Positions 9,885 through 20,032 of a stretch of 64,000 bases of DNA are shown here, piece by piece (the first letter of the stretch is position 1; the number at the start of each line of letters is the position of its first letter). This DNA comes from JAOAPG01 sp963791575. Lineage in GTDB: Bacteria; Acidobacteriota; Terriglobia; Terriglobales; Acidobacteriaceae. The notes under the pieces are model-generated. The model did no database searches. It saw nothing but the letters and a program-made list of their open reading frames with translations, and had not been told where the DNA came from. Made by a program: the position numbers and the translations under genes. The stretch covers positions 1 through 64,000 of the forward strand of contig CAWBSY010000002.1 of the NCBI GenBank assembly GCA_963791575.1. The letters are read 5' to 3'.

Positions 9885-10120
9885 TATTATATCGATATCC
9901 ATATTCACGGTGGTGCTGGCCATGATGTGATGGAAAGTGATCCCGCGAGTCTGTCAAGCTTAAGCAGTTGCTCGCAAAATATGGAGTAACCAGTTTTTCC
10001 CCGACAACTGTTACGGCGCCACTGGATCAAACTCTCGCCGCATTGGATCACATGGCAACTGCAATTGAGATTGCGGAACAAGGCCACGGTCTTGATTCAC
10101 AAGGCGCGGTGCAGGGAGGC
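9885..10120 (+). pseudogene. Fragment of N-acetylglucosamine-6-phosphate deacetylase
   Basis: About 75 codons of a NagA-like protein. Frame one (from 9891) reads IDIHIHGGAGHDVMESDPAS, which carries the metal-binding HxH of amidohydrolases. After a frame change near 9953 it continues VKLKQLLAKYGVTSF and PTTVTAPLDQTLAALD to about 10118. NagA is usually about 380 residues; everything after this region and the first strand are missing. NagA normally deacetylates GlcNAc-6-P in amino-sugar catabolism; this remnant cannot. It is further evidence of gene loss in this part of the window. Confidence 0.65.
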
Positions 10121-10308
10121 ACCTCCTTTTTTCTACACTCGAATTCCTAAATGGCAGGCTGCCGGTAGCAGAGCGGCCTTTAATACATTGCTCATGACCT
10201 GCGGTTGAAATGCAACTCGCTTCAAGATGGTAGTAGGGCAATGCTGACTCTCTTTGCGAAGGTCTGGGCACGATTGGATCTTGAGTTGTACCTAGGGCCA
10301 CTAACAAA

Positions 10309-13300
10309 TCAATCCAGATCGCGAGCTGCTGAATTGAATTGCCGGAAGCCGCTCACAGGGGCGTTTGAAGTGCCTCCTCCGTTTTGCTGCTGCTTTTGCC
10401 AGTCGGCTTCGCTCAACACCGAAATGCTCTCCAACTTTTTCTTTTTCAATCCGGTATTGATCGCGGACAGTTCACTCACGCTTATCTTTTGATAATCGTT
10501 GATTACGTCTTCGAGTTCGTGTCCTAAAGCATCCGTTCGACGGATTTGTTGATCGCTTGGATGTCCTTCGTAGCCGTTCACGTCCCCGTACAGCGAGCCA
10601 AGCAATTCGCGGATGCGTTCCTCTCCTGTAATCGCGCCGCCTTCTTTCGTGGCAACGATCTTGCCGCGTAAACCGTCGGCCTCATCTGCGACCTTCTGAA
10701 GACGTGCTCGCAATGGATCTTTAGCGGACAATTTTTCAACTCTGGCATTTGCCGTATCACGCATGGACTGAGTCGCGTATGCCGCGTAGCTCATATGGCC
10801 GAGCAGTTTATAAAGCCTCATGGCAAGGTCAAACTGCGCTGTACGGTCTTCAACCGTAAACTTGGCGCGCGGATCAAGTACCACCTTCAACGGAGCGGTG
10901 TATACCTGGTCGCCCTTAGTCATTTTTACGGTGTAGGTCCCAGGCAAAACACGCGGACCTTGAGCGGCGGAAAATAATGCGCTGGCGGCCGGGGGAACAG
11001 TGGGAGCTTTGAGCCGCATCGACCAGGTCGCACGGTTCAGACCGCGATGTTTACTACCCGCGATGGTGTCAAGCAACTTACCGTCTGCGTCAAAGATCTC
11101 GATTTTCAGGTCACCGAAAATATGGCGCCGCTTCTGATAGTAAGTGATAAAAGCGTCAGTGACTCGAGTGGCGCCATTGAAGCTTTCGTCCCCCTCTGGC
11201 CACCCTCCGTTCGAGTTGAAGTACTGGATGGCGGCAGTCCCCTCCAGCAGATTGGCATCTTTCTCCATTAGATCCGGAGTAAGAGCCCGCAGCGAAGAAA
11301 TGTCGTCGATAATCCAGATCCCACGTCCGTGAGTGGCTAAAACTAAATCAGATTCACGTGGCTGAACTGCAATGTCACGAACCGCGACAGGCGGGAAGTC
11401 GCTGCCTTTGTATTGAGCCCAGCGCTGGCCTCCATCGACGGATATCCAGAGCCCAAACTCGGTACCGAGGAAGAGCAGATTGGAGTCGACCGGATCTTCT
11501 TTGATCACATGGGCGTATCCGCGGACGCCGCTCTGTTGAACGGGCAGCGCGGTCCATGTCTTCCCATAGTCTGCGGTTTTGTATGCGTATGGCTTCATGT
11601 CGCCGAAAGTATGGCGGTCAAAAGTTGCGTACGCCGTTGCTTCTTCGAAACGGCTGGCCTCAATGGTCGAAACCCAGGAATTCTTGCCAAGATCGGGGAC
11701 GTTGCCTACGACATTTGTCCAGTTCTTTGCACCATCGCGTGTAACTTGAAGGTTGCCGTCGTCAGTTCCGACCCAGATGATCTGTCCGTTTTTCGGCGAT
11801 TCTGAAATCGAATAGATGGAGGTGTGCATCTCCGCAGAAGAGTTGTCGATCGTCACGCCGCCGGACTCCTCTTGCTTTTGTTTTTCCGGGTCATTGGTCG
11901 TGAGATCAGGCGAAATGCGTTCCCATGATTGGCCGTGGTCGCGAGAGCGAAACAAGAACTGTGCGCCAATGTAGATCGTCCCTTTTTCGTTAGGACTCAT
12001 GTGAATCGGAGTATTCCAATTGAAATGCAACTTCTTTTCGCCGTATTCCGGCAGGGGTTGTATGGGACGTATTTCGTGCGTTGTGCGATTCACCCGACCG
12101 ACAGTTCCACCTTGAGCCTCGGCATAGATGTAATTTGGATCGGAAGGGTCCTCGAACATCCAAAAGCCATCGCCTCCGTACATATTCTCCCAACGTGCGT
12201 TGCTGACGCCCCCCGGATAGGATGAGTCCGCAACCCAGCTACTGTTGTCTTGTAGCCCGCCGTAAACGTGGTACGGGTCGGCATTATCGAGACTCACGTG
12301 ATAGAACTGCGAAACCGGTAGGTTGAGTTCGTGTTTCCACCGTGTCCCGCCGTCTTCGCTGCGCCACAACCCGCCGTCATCCCCCGCGATGACGACGTTG
12401 GTATTGTTAGGATCAATCCAGACATCATGGAAGTCGCCGTGCGCGGCGGCTGAAACCACACTGAAACTCTCGCCGCCATTGACGCTCAGTAGCAGATTCA
12501 AATCTGGTTTAAAGATCTTGGTATCATCCTTCGGATCGACGATCAAGTTGCCAAAATAAAAAGGACGCCAGATCACAAATTGGCTGGCATCCATGCGGTT
12601 CCAGGTCTTGCCTCCATCATCAGAGCGAAAAAGAGCGCTTTTCTTGGATTCGATATTGGCGTAGACAACCTGCGGCTTTGATGGCGCCACCGCGATGGCA
12701 ACTCGACCCCAGGGCTTCTCTGGAAGGCCCTTGCTGTTCGCTTCGCTGAGTTCGGTCCAGTGCTCGCCCGCATCGGTAGACTTAAAGAGACCGCTGCCGG
12801 GACCTCCCGAGCGGAAAGTCCAACCCTTTCGGCGGAAATCCCACATTGAGGCATAGATGGTCTGCGGATCTTGCGCGCTCATGGCGATTAGACCGCAACC
12901 GGTTGAGGCGTTGGCGCCAGCTAGAACTTTTTTCCAGGTCTTGCCTCCGTCAGCGGTTTTGTAAACGCCACGCTCATCGTTGTCGTCCCACAAATGCCCC
13001 GTAGCACAGGCATAGACTGTGTTCCCATCCTTGGGGTCGATTAGGATCTTCGCGATGTGTTCAGAATCCTTGAGCCCTACATTGCTCCAGTTCTCGCCGC
13101 CATCAGCAGATTTATAAACGCCGTCGCCGACCGATACACTGTTTCGCAGCCAAGGTTCTCCCGTACCCACCCAAACTATCTTCGGATTCGAGTGATCGAT
13201 GGCGACGGCACCAATTGATTGCACGCTCTGACGATCAAATACTGGTTTAAAAGTTGTTCCACCATTTACCGACTTCCAAACGCCGCCGCTGGCAGAGCCT

Positions 13301-13521
13301 ACGATGACGGTCAGCCGTCCGTTTTCTTCAATCGCATCCACGGCCGCAATTCGCCCGCTCATGGTGGCGGATCCAATGTTGCGCGCGGGCAATCCAGAAA
13401 TCGTGGCTGCATCAAACTTCGCGGATTGGGCCGAAGAAGTTGTGGAGAGAAGCGCTCCTACAATGGAGACAGACACCAACCAGGGTAGAACCTTCGGGCA
13501 AAATCGCACAGGCTCACTCAT
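10309..13521 (-). CDS. Exported BNR/sortilin (VPS10)-like beta-propeller protein
   Basis: About 1070 residues. The likely start is ATG 13521 (MSEPVRF…); the frame is open to a TTG at 13563. A signal peptide follows (LPWLVSVSIVGALLSTTSSA|Q). Many Asp-box repeats of the form S.DGG.TW occur across residues ~60-720 (SVNGGTTFKPVF, SADGGENWSNVG, TADGGKTWKKVL, STDAGEHWTELS, SEDGGTRWKHEL, SVDGGQRWAQYK), the signature of BNR propellers such as sortilin-type and xyloglucanase-like proteins. The last 250 residues hold an all-beta FlgD-like segment and a helical tail. The protein is probably periplasmic or surface-exposed; catalysis is not evident. It lies 58 bases from the LolA-like gene on the same strand, so they may be co-transcribed. 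Confidence 0.8.
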   Translation of the reverse strand: MSEPVRFCPKVLPWLVSVSIVGALLSTTSSAQSAKFDAATISGLPARNIGSATMSGRIAAVDAIEENGRLTVIVGSASGGVWKSVNGGTTFKPVFDRQSVQSIGAVAIDHSNPKIVWVGTGEPWLRNSVSVGDGVYKSADGGENWSNVGLKDSEHIAKILIDPKDGNTVYACATGHLWDDNDERGVYKTADGGKTWKKVLAGANASTGCGLIAMSAQDPQTIYASMWDFRRKGWTFRSGGPGSGLFKSTDAGEHWTELSEANSKGLPEKPWGRVAIAVAPSKPQVVYANIESKKSALFRSDDGGKTWNRMDASQFVIWRPFYFGNLIVDPKDDTKIFKPDLNLLLSVNGGESFSVVSAAAHGDFHDVWIDPNNTNVVIAGDDGGLWRSEDGGTRWKHELNLPVSQFYHVSLDNADPYHVYGGLQDNSSWVADSSYPGGVSNARWENMYGGDGFWMFEDPSDPNYIYAEAQGGTVGRVNRTTHEIRPIQPLPEYGEKKLHFNWNTPIHMSPNEKGTIYIGAQFLFRSRDHGQSWERISPDLTTNDPEKQKQEESGGVTIDNSSAEMHTSIYSISESPKNGQIIWVGTDDGNLQVTRDGAKNWTNVVGNVPDLGKNSWVSTIEASRFEEATAYATFDRHTFGDMKPYAYKTADYGKTWTALPVQQSGVRGYAHVIKEDPVDSNLLFLGTEFGLWISVDGGQRWAQYKGSDFPPVAVRDIAVQPRESDLVLATHGRGIWIIDDISSLRALTPDLMEKDANLLEGTAAIQYFNSNGGWPEGDESFNGATRVTDAFITYYQKRRHIFGDLKIEIFDADGKLLDTIAGSKHRGLNRATWSMRLKAPTVPPAASALFSAAQGPRVLPGTYTVKMTKGDQVYTAPLKVVLDPRAKFTVEDRTAQFDLAMRLYKLLGHMSYAAYATQSMRDTANARVEKLSAKDPLRARLQKVADEADGLRGKIVATKEGGAITGEERIRELLGSLYGDVNGYEGHPSDQQIRRTDALGHELEDVINDYQKISVSELSAINTGLKKKKLESISVLSEADWQKQQQNGGGTSNAPVSGFRQFNSAARDLD

Positions 13522-13579
13522 GTCAGACAATCCCTTCTTCTGCAATGAAATCTTTTGTCTCAATTAGGTCCGCAAAAAA

Positions 13580-14377
13580 TTACTTCTTATCTGATTTTTC
13601 TTTGTCGTCTTTATCTTTATCTGTGTCTTTGTCCGGCGTTTGTTTCTTGAGGGCCGCGGGAACGGCGAACTCGGAATTTTCGAGAGGCACATTTACTTCA
13701 ATCTTTTCCATGGTGACGTTCTGCCATGAGCTCGGATCGTTCTTCGGTCCTGAAGCGACGGAGAAAGGAAACATTACACCGGCAACCTGCTTGTAAGATC
13801 CCGGCTCAATGACATTCTCGTGTATAGCGCCGCGAATAAATTCGCGAGTTTCTTTGCGGATTTCGAGGAACGTGTCGGGATCGAGATAGTAGTAAATGAT
13901 GTCGCCATTTTTCAACGTGACTTCCAGGCGCAGTGCATCATCCCCGTCCACGGTGTCGTGTCCCAGATATTCGACGGTGTTGCCCTTTGCCTTGTAATCA
14001 ACCAGCGGACCATCGATATCTGAATCGATAAGAAGGTCGCGGGTATCGTCATCGCCCATCAGCTGAGGATCCTTGCGGCCCCCAAATGGATTGATCTGCC
14101 ACGCCGTCGATCCGTCGTAGGCCTGAATCGCCGTCATGCCTTGGATCGCAAACGTCTCTCGAACTTCACCAGGGCGCATGTTTTCCTGCGCGACTACCGC
14201 ATTAAATCCGCTGCCGAAAAACTTGCCGGTCATGCGAACCGTTTTGACCGTTTTGATTTTATCGATCCCGCCTTTGGCCTTGATGTTGTTCTCGATCAAC
14301 TCATCAGCAGTTTGGGAAACTGCCAGCGAGCCTAGGCCGAGAATCACCGCCACAATGGACACATAGAAACGCATCAA
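13580..14377 (-). CDS. Exported LolA/outer-membrane-lipoprotein-sorting-like protein
   Basis: 265 residues with a signal peptide (MMRFYVSIVAVILGLGSLAV|SQ). The rest is a beta-rich single domain of the LolA/LolB-like type often seen in Acidobacteria: an early IIENNIKAKGG-like helix followed by paired strands (TVRMTGKFFG, VRETFAIQGMTAIQAYDGST, DALRLEVTLKNGDIIYYYLD). The C-terminus is a charged low-complexity tail of K, D and E (KDTDKDKDDKEKSDKK). It may bind lipid or lipoprotein in the periplasm; this is inferred from fold class only. It is encoded between the TonB receptor and the BNR protein on the same strand. Confidence 0.7.
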   Translation of the reverse strand: MMRFYVSIVAVILGLGSLAVSQTADELIENNIKAKGGIDKIKTVKTVRMTGKFFGSGFNAVVAQENMRPGEVRETFAIQGMTAIQAYDGSTAWQINPFGGRKDPQLMGDDDTRDLLIDSDIDGPLVDYKAKGNTVEYLGHDTVDGDDALRLEVTLKNGDIIYYYLDPDTFLEIRKETREFIRGAIHENVIEPGSYKQVAGVMFPFSVASGPKNDPSSWQNVTMEKIEVNVPLENSEFAVPAALKKQTPDKDTDKDKDDKEKSDKK

Positions 14378-14534
14378 AATGCTCCTGTTCGTTTCAAAAT
14401 CTGCTTAAGCCAGACGCTCGAGGGAAGAAAACAAACTTTACATTATTCAACGTCGAAAGGGGAGCCTAATGTGGTCAGACGATCTCAACAGCCAAAGGTG
14501 AGCCTAATCTAGAGCTATTTCATCTCAAGGTCCT

Positions 14535-17500
14535 TTAGAAAGTTGCGCGGACGCCCACTTGCGCGGCGAAGGGTATCCCCACCGTCGTGCCGGGGCCGAA
14601 GAAATCCCCCAATGCTCCGGCGGGAACGAGTAATTGTCTAGCGTTGTTGATGGGCTTGGTTTGTGAGCAATCTGCGTTCAGGCAAAGGGCCGTCGCGTTG
14701 CTCAAGCTATTGACTGGAGTCGGCAAAGCCGAAATGTCAGTCACATAGTTGGCACCGGGATTGTTGCGATTGAAAAGATTGAAAAACTCGATAAACGGCG
14801 TAATCGACCAGCGATCGTGAACGGAGAATGCGCGGCTCACCCGCATGTCCATCTGAATGAAAGGGGTTCCGCGAAATTGATCGAGTGAAGTCTGCACTCC
14901 GTTGATGACCGCGCGATCATCAGACGAATCCCCGAAACCATTCACATCCATCGGCGTGGTCAGCGTAAGGGGACGCCCACTTTCCACCTGAGTTAACATT
15001 GCGAGCTCAAATCCGCCGGGAACATGGAATGTGCCTGCGAGGACAAATCGATGAGTCGCATCTTCGCCGGATGGGCCATAGTCTCCTCGTGCAAAAGGGT
15101 GCACCGGATTGCAAACTCCATTCACATAGTCAAACAACTCACCAAGGACACAACCCCAGGTTTGCGCGTGCGATAGCGTGTAATGGGCGATCAAATTGAA
15201 TCTTCGCGAGACGTTCCCTTGCAACGCAATCATGAGCGCGTTGTAGCTCGATCGGTTGTCCGATTTGAAAATCGCCACATTAGGGACGAACTGTTGATTA
15301 TTGGGATCAGGCGAAAAGAGAGTAAATCCTGCCGTGTAATTGTAGGCACGATATGCGTGATTGCCTTCTTCATGGATGTAGTCAGCGCTGGCCGTCCATT
15401 TCGAACTAAACGCGTGTTGGAAGCCAGCGGACGCGTGCACAGCATATGGCGTTTTGTAGTGAGGGTCGATAATCGCGCCAGATCCACCGTCGATGGCACC
15501 CGGAATACATCCCGAATCGCCGGGTCTCGCGCATATTGACGGAGCCGCATTCACGGCTTGAAGAGCTGTGACCCATCCATTCTGTGCAAGGTCGTTGTAG
15601 AACAGGCCAAAGCCTGCTCGGAACACGGTGTTTCCCGATTGTCCAGGCGAATACGCTATGCCAAGCCGCGGTCCAAAGGCCTTGCGATAATCGTGAGGCG
15701 CACCTGTTATGAGCGGAATGTTGAGAGCTCGAAGTGTGAGATAAGCCGGATTGTCGAGCTGAGTTCGTCCGGAGGCTGCAAATAGCCCAAACGTTGTGTC
15801 GTAACGAAGACCGTAGTTCACGGTTAAGTGCGACGTTATGCGCCAAGAATCCTCCGCATAGATTCCCAGGCGCTGAATATTTTGCGAAAAGCTTCCATTA
15901 CTTGCCGGCGTAACAACACTGCCAGCGGCGTAGTCCTGTTGAAACTGGGCGAGGTTTCCGACATAGAAAGTCGGATCGTGGGGAAACGTAACGAGCGTTT
16001 CCGCCGTCCCGGAAAGCGCGCCACTTAGCACCGGCTCGTGAATGAAGCTAAGTCCAACGCGCGGGGCATGCTTGCCCGATGAATGGATTACATCGTACCG
16101 GAATTGATATTTTTCCTGGTTGCGCAACACGGGAAAATTCGTAATAGAAGTTTGGAATTGATTATCACCGAATGTTTCGAAGCCAGAGGCCGTTCGAAAC
16201 GTCGCCGTGAACGGAAAGGCCAGCGCAAATCCATAGTTTGAATTACGAGTTTCGGTTAGGTGTAAACCGCCAGCAGCGAAGACAAAACTCCCCAACCATT
16301 CCGGACTGAAAGCGTATTGGTCGCTAATCACCAGGTTCATGTAATTGTTGTGCGACTCCGCGCCTGTGGAAGGCAATGCGGCTTGCTGGACAAGCGAGTT
16401 GTGCTGGGTGTAGTTATCGATTGCGGCGCGGAGAAACCACTGTGACTTCGCTGATTGTGTCCAATCGAAACGCGTTGTAGCTAAAAAATCGCGAAAGGGA
16501 ACTGCGATATTTTCGGGAACCGTAATTGAGTTAATGCCGGGGATCAGCCCTTGTGAAGCGAGAGAGGCTAGCGCACTAAATTGAGCAGTGCTCGCTGGGC
16601 TGTAGGCGATGCTGGCGTTTTCGTGTACATGCTCGAGCGAGGAAAAGAACCACAGCCGGTCTTTCTTTATGGGACCGCCCAATGTTGCAATGTAATTTTG
16701 GCGAGAAAAGGGTTGTTTCGGATTCGGCGCGGGATTCTCAATTGGGAAACGCGCATTTAGGGCTGCCGCTCGCTCATAGAAAGCGCCATTACCGTGCCAA
16801 TCATTTGTCCCGCGCTTCGTCATAATTACGACGGAACCGGCTGTTGTGCGCCCTGTATCGGCATCTTCCTGTGCGCTGCGGACCGCGAACTCCTGAATAT
16901 CATCAGGAGAGAAATTCTGCAGAAACCCACCTATGTAATCGTCGGAGTTGTCGCCGCCATCCACTGAGAGTTCATTGTTGAGGCCAGAACTTCCGCCCGT
17001 GGAAACTGCGGTAATGCGCGCCTTTGTCGGATCGGATGGCTCGACCGGTTCGGTGCCAGGAGCGAGGTAGGCAATATTGGCAAAGCTGCGCGCCGCGAGT
17101 GGCAGGGACTGCAAATCGTGCTCCGTGATTACGGCTTGATGTACGGCACTGCTGGTATCGATTGTTTTGGTGGTGATTGAAGAAGCCTCGCCATGCACGT
17201 TCACGGTCTGCTGCAAGGTTTCGGGTTTTAATGTAATAGCGATGTCGCGCACCAAGCTGACCACCACAGTAACCTGTGAATCCGCATCGGCAAATCCTTT
17301 CGATAGCGCCGAGATGCGGTAGGTTCCCGGCAGAAGATCATCAATGCGGAACTCCCCACGATTGTTTGTCATGGCTTCTCGTCTGCTGGCAAAGCTCTCG
17401 GCCTCAACGACAATTTTGGCGCCGGATAGACGGCTGCCGCTCATATCTTGAACTAACCCCCGTAACGATCCTTTGGAATTTTGACCGACAGCGGACAATT

Positions 17501-17591
17501 GATAACAAACGAAGAGGAGACAAATGAAAGCTGGAAAGCGGGCGCGCAAAATTCTATTTACGCAGAGCTGTTTGCCATAGTCAGAATGCAT
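14535..17591 (-). CDS. TonB-dependent receptor, Oar-like, with carboxypeptidase-regulatory-like domain
   Basis: 1018 residues. Signal peptide near residues 10-36 (FPAFICLLFVCYQLSAVGQ), then a CarboxypepD_reg-like beta domain (GSLRGLVQDMSGSRLSGAKI, ~40-125), a plug domain (~140-260; NELSVDGGDNSDDYIGGF, GSVVIMTKRGTNDWHGNGAF) and a long beta-barrel ending in an aromatic C-terminus (AAQVGVRATF). It sits in the outer membrane and would import a large or scarce substrate using TonB energy. The acidobacterial Oar-like group is linked to oligosaccharide or peptide uptake, but the substrate is unknown. Neighbours suggest a secreted-protein and uptake locus: LolA-like and BNR genes on the same strand, and an exported amidohydrolase divergently. 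Confidence 0.85.
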   Translation of the reverse strand: MHSDYGKQLCVNRILRARFPAFICLLFVCYQLSAVGQNSKGSLRGLVQDMSGSRLSGAKIVVEAESFASRREAMTNNRGEFRIDDLLPGTYRISALSKGFADADSQVTVVVSLVRDIAITLKPETLQQTVNVHGEASSITTKTIDTSSAVHQAVITEHDLQSLPLAARSFANIAYLAPGTEPVEPSDPTKARITAVSTGGSSGLNNELSVDGGDNSDDYIGGFLQNFSPDDIQEFAVRSAQEDADTGRTTAGSVVIMTKRGTNDWHGNGAFYERAAALNARFPIENPAPNPKQPFSRQNYIATLGGPIKKDRLWFFSSLEHVHENASIAYSPASTAQFSALASLASQGLIPGINSITVPENIAVPFRDFLATTRFDWTQSAKSQWFLRAAIDNYTQHNSLVQQAALPSTGAESHNNYMNLVISDQYAFSPEWLGSFVFAAGGLHLTETRNSNYGFALAFPFTATFRTASGFETFGDNQFQTSITNFPVLRNQEKYQFRYDVIHSSGKHAPRVGLSFIHEPVLSGALSGTAETLVTFPHDPTFYVGNLAQFQQDYAAGSVVTPASNGSFSQNIQRLGIYAEDSWRITSHLTVNYGLRYDTTFGLFAASGRTQLDNPAYLTLRALNIPLITGAPHDYRKAFGPRLGIAYSPGQSGNTVFRAGFGLFYNDLAQNGWVTALQAVNAAPSICARPGDSGCIPGAIDGGSGAIIDPHYKTPYAVHASAGFQHAFSSKWTASADYIHEEGNHAYRAYNYTAGFTLFSPDPNNQQFVPNVAIFKSDNRSSYNALMIALQGNVSRRFNLIAHYTLSHAQTWGCVLGELFDYVNGVCNPVHPFARGDYGPSGEDATHRFVLAGTFHVPGGFELAMLTQVESGRPLTLTTPMDVNGFGDSSDDRAVINGVQTSLDQFRGTPFIQMDMRVSRAFSVHDRWSITPFIEFFNLFNRNNPGANYVTDISALPTPVNSLSNATALCLNADCSQTKPINNARQLLVPAGALGDFFGPGTTVGIPFAAQVGVRATF

Positions 17592-17793
17592 GGAAAACTC
17601 GTCTTAAGAAATCGCCGCGCTGTTGTTTGCCGAGGAATTATTTCAGACGGTTACGAGAGCTGTCGAGTTAATTCAACGTTCTAATTCGTTGCGCAATATT
17701 GCGTTCGGATCTTAAGTTCGGGGCATTGTCGTTTCGCGTTTTACGACTATTTCCGACTTGTCGCTTACAATCTGCTGGGTGCACGAGGTAGAC

Positions 17794-19203
17794 ATGCAGA
17801 GAGCTTTCGCCAGCGCTTTCCTTGTAATTCTCTCGATAACAATCATCAGCACTCAATCCTTCGCCGCTGGCCAAGCATTCGCGTTCACACACGTAAACGT
17901 CGTCGACGCAACTGGCTCCCCGGTGCAGCCGGACATGACGGTTATTGTGATAGGTAAGCGTATCGCGGATCTTGGCAAATTTGGTCAGGTGCAGATTCCG
18001 AACGGTGCACAGATTGTAGATGCCAGCGGCAAATTTCTCATCCCCGGCTTGTGGGACATGCACGTGCACACCATCTTTGGCGACTGGCTTCCAAAGGATG
18101 AAAAGATCACGTTGCCTCTTTTTGTGGCCAACGGAGTAACCGGCGTGCGTGACATGGGTAGTGACCTCGAACCTGTGAAGCAGTGGCGTTCGGAGATCGC
18201 AGCCGGAAAGCTGCTCGGTCCGCGCATGATTATTGCCGGTCCCATGCTTGATGGACCAACGCCACATTTTCCGAGCTCAGCTCCCGTGTCCGATGCGGCA
18301 AGTGGACGCAAGACAGTCGACGATCTTAAGACTGCCGGAGTTGATTTCATCAAGATTCAATCGCTAGTTCCGCGCGATGGATATTTTGCTGCTGCTGCGG
18401 AAGCAAATAAGCTCGGCATCACCTTCGTGGGCCATGTACCCGATGCTGTGCGCGCTTCTGAGGCCTCTAATGCTGGGCAGAAAAGCATCGAGCATTTTAC
18501 CGGCGTCTTCGAAGGGTGCTCGACGATTGAAGATCGACTGCTGAAAGGACCTAAGACTCTCGGCCAAAATGTAGCTACGTTTGACCCAAAGAAAGCTAAG
18601 GCATTAATCGCTTTATTTGCGAAGAATCAAACATGGCAGGTTCCGACGTTGGCATGGGAGCGCGGTCAGTGGCTGGTAGACGAGATTGATTTGAGTCAAG
18701 ATCCGCTCATAAAATATGCCCCCGCAGTTTGGAAAGATCGTACCTGGCCAATGTTTAAGCGAGACATTCTGAAAACAATGGATACTGATCCATTGCCGGT
18801 TCGCAAGCGCTTCGTTCAGATGGAATTAGAAATGACATTGGCAATGTTTCGCGCAGGTGTTCCTTTCATGGCTGGCACGGATACCGCTGCTGGAGTGCAC
18901 ATTTTCCCAGGGTTCAGTCTCCACCAGGAACTGGCGCTGTTCGTCAAGGCCGGTCTTACGCCTATGGAAGCATTGCAAACTGCGACGCTGAATCCTGCGA
19001 AGTTTCTCGGCGATACTGCGGACATGGGCACAGTGGAAAAAGGAAAAATCGCGGATCTGGTTCTGCTCGATGCGAACCCGCTCGATGACATAAACAACAC
19101 ACGAAAAATTCGGGCGGTAGTTCTAGCGGGGCAATACTTTTCGCGAGCTCAGCTCGATGAAATGCTACACGGAGTCGAGGTCGCTGCAGCAGCCGCAAAA
19201 TGA
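17794..19203 (+). CDS. Exported amidohydrolase-family enzyme
   Basis: 469 residues from ATG 17794, preceded by GAGGT at 17783-17787; the frame is open further upstream without a ribosome site. Signal peptide MQRAFASAFLVILSITIIS…A. Amidohydrolase metal ligands are all visible: HxH in GLWDMHVHT, a Lys in DFIKIQ, His in ITFVGHV, His in KSIEHFTG and Asp in MAGTDTA. The C-terminal composite beta domain returns at GKIADLVLLDANPL. It resembles imidazolonepropionase- and prolidase-like exported amidohydrolases that often cleave cyclic amides or Xaa-Pro peptides; the substrate is not determinable. It is divergent from the TonB receptor. Confidence 0.85.
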   Translation: MQRAFASAFLVILSITIISTQSFAAGQAFAFTHVNVVDATGSPVQPDMTVIVIGKRIADLGKFGQVQIPNGAQIVDASGKFLIPGLWDMHVHTIFGDWLPKDEKITLPLFVANGVTGVRDMGSDLEPVKQWRSEIAAGKLLGPRMIIAGPMLDGPTPHFPSSAPVSDAASGRKTVDDLKTAGVDFIKIQSLVPRDGYFAAAAEANKLGITFVGHVPDAVRASEASNAGQKSIEHFTGVFEGCSTIEDRLLKGPKTLGQNVATFDPKKAKALIALFAKNQTWQVPTLAWERGQWLVDEIDLSQDPLIKYAPAVWKDRTWPMFKRDILKTMDTDPLPVRKRFVQMELEMTLAMFRAGVPFMAGTDTAAGVHIFPGFSLHQELALFVKAGLTPMEALQTATLNPAKFLGDTADMGTVEKGKIADLVLLDANPLDDINNTRKIRAVVLAGQYFSRAQLDEMLHGVEVAAAAAK

Positions 19204-19270
19204 TCTATTCCGCTCTGATCGCAAACAATCAAACGAAATTCATGAGAGTAAGTCGCCCGTCGAATGCCAA

Positions 19271-19315
19271 GGCTGAAACATCAGCCGCGTTGGGGTCAGA
19301 CGATAATTACGTCTG
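19271..19315. terminator. Tandem hairpins between convergent genes
   Basis: GGCTGA (19271-19276), loop AACA, TCAGCC (19281-19286) is followed by CAGACG (19297-19302), 7-base loop, CGTCTG (19310-19315) and TCTTCC. The stems are perfect but the T tract is poor, so this is a possible bidirectional terminator between the amidohydrolase and the lipoprotein gene. Confidence 0.4.
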
Positions 19316-19323
19316 TCTTCCGT

Positions 19324-19945
19324 CTACTTTTCTACTCGGACGAACTCTCCCGAGCTGGCATTGACATCAACGGTGAGCTTCGCATCTCCCCGGCTCGAGC
19401 CATAGATCACATGCCAAATGAGGGAATTTTCGGAGCGGCTCCAGTCCAGTAAATAAAATACTGGCATGTCAGGATTCTTTGCCACCAACTTATCTCCGCC
19501 GTGCTTCTGCGCGACCTCGAGCGCTTTATCAGAATCCACTTTCAGGTAGACGGCTTCGAAAACTTGCGTCGAAGCATTGCTTGGATTGTAGGAATCTTCG
19601 GGGCCGGGTGTGAGCCCACGGGAAACCCCTTCAATCGCGTCGCTGCCTGCCCACATATAGGGTTTCGCAGCGTGTTGAGAAGGGGAAGCGAACACCGCAC
19701 GCCAGAGATCGGACTTTCCGTCCCTTCCTTTGGAGTCGGCGGTGACCTGCGATTGCAACTGGAACGGTTGAGCATCTCGGGCCCAGCCACGCGCGTCGAC
19801 ATAGAGTTGCTGGAACGCGCCCCGCCCGGTAAGAAATTCTGCAGGCTTGGGTTGCGGCTTTCTCCGCAGGCTTGGTCGGTTCGGATGTACATCCGGCCAA
19901 AGCCAAAAGCGCGAAGATTCCCATAATCATCAAGAGCTTTTTCAT
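19324..19945 (-). CDS. Lipoprotein of unknown function (one frameshift)
   Basis: Starts at ATG 19945 with a textbook lipoprotein signal (MKKLLMIMGIFALLALAGCTS). The frame breaks after AATQ near 19846. Removing one base there gives PAEFLTGRGAFQQLYVDARG and then, in the downstream frame, QVTADSKGRDGKSDLWRAVF to SGEFVRVEK and the stop at 19324. Full length would be about 206 residues. The mature part is a single small domain with a PepSY-like strand pattern at the end (LIWHVIYGSS…KLTVDVNASSGEFV). It is probably anchored in a membrane; no function is known. The single extra base looks like a sequence error. Confidence 0.65.
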
Positions 19946-20032
19946 CGCCTCTCCTAACTCAGGCAGATAATATGTTTCCAATAGCGGCGAGTCGTATTTC
20001 ACTCGCGGCTTATTCTAGACGAATACAGCACT

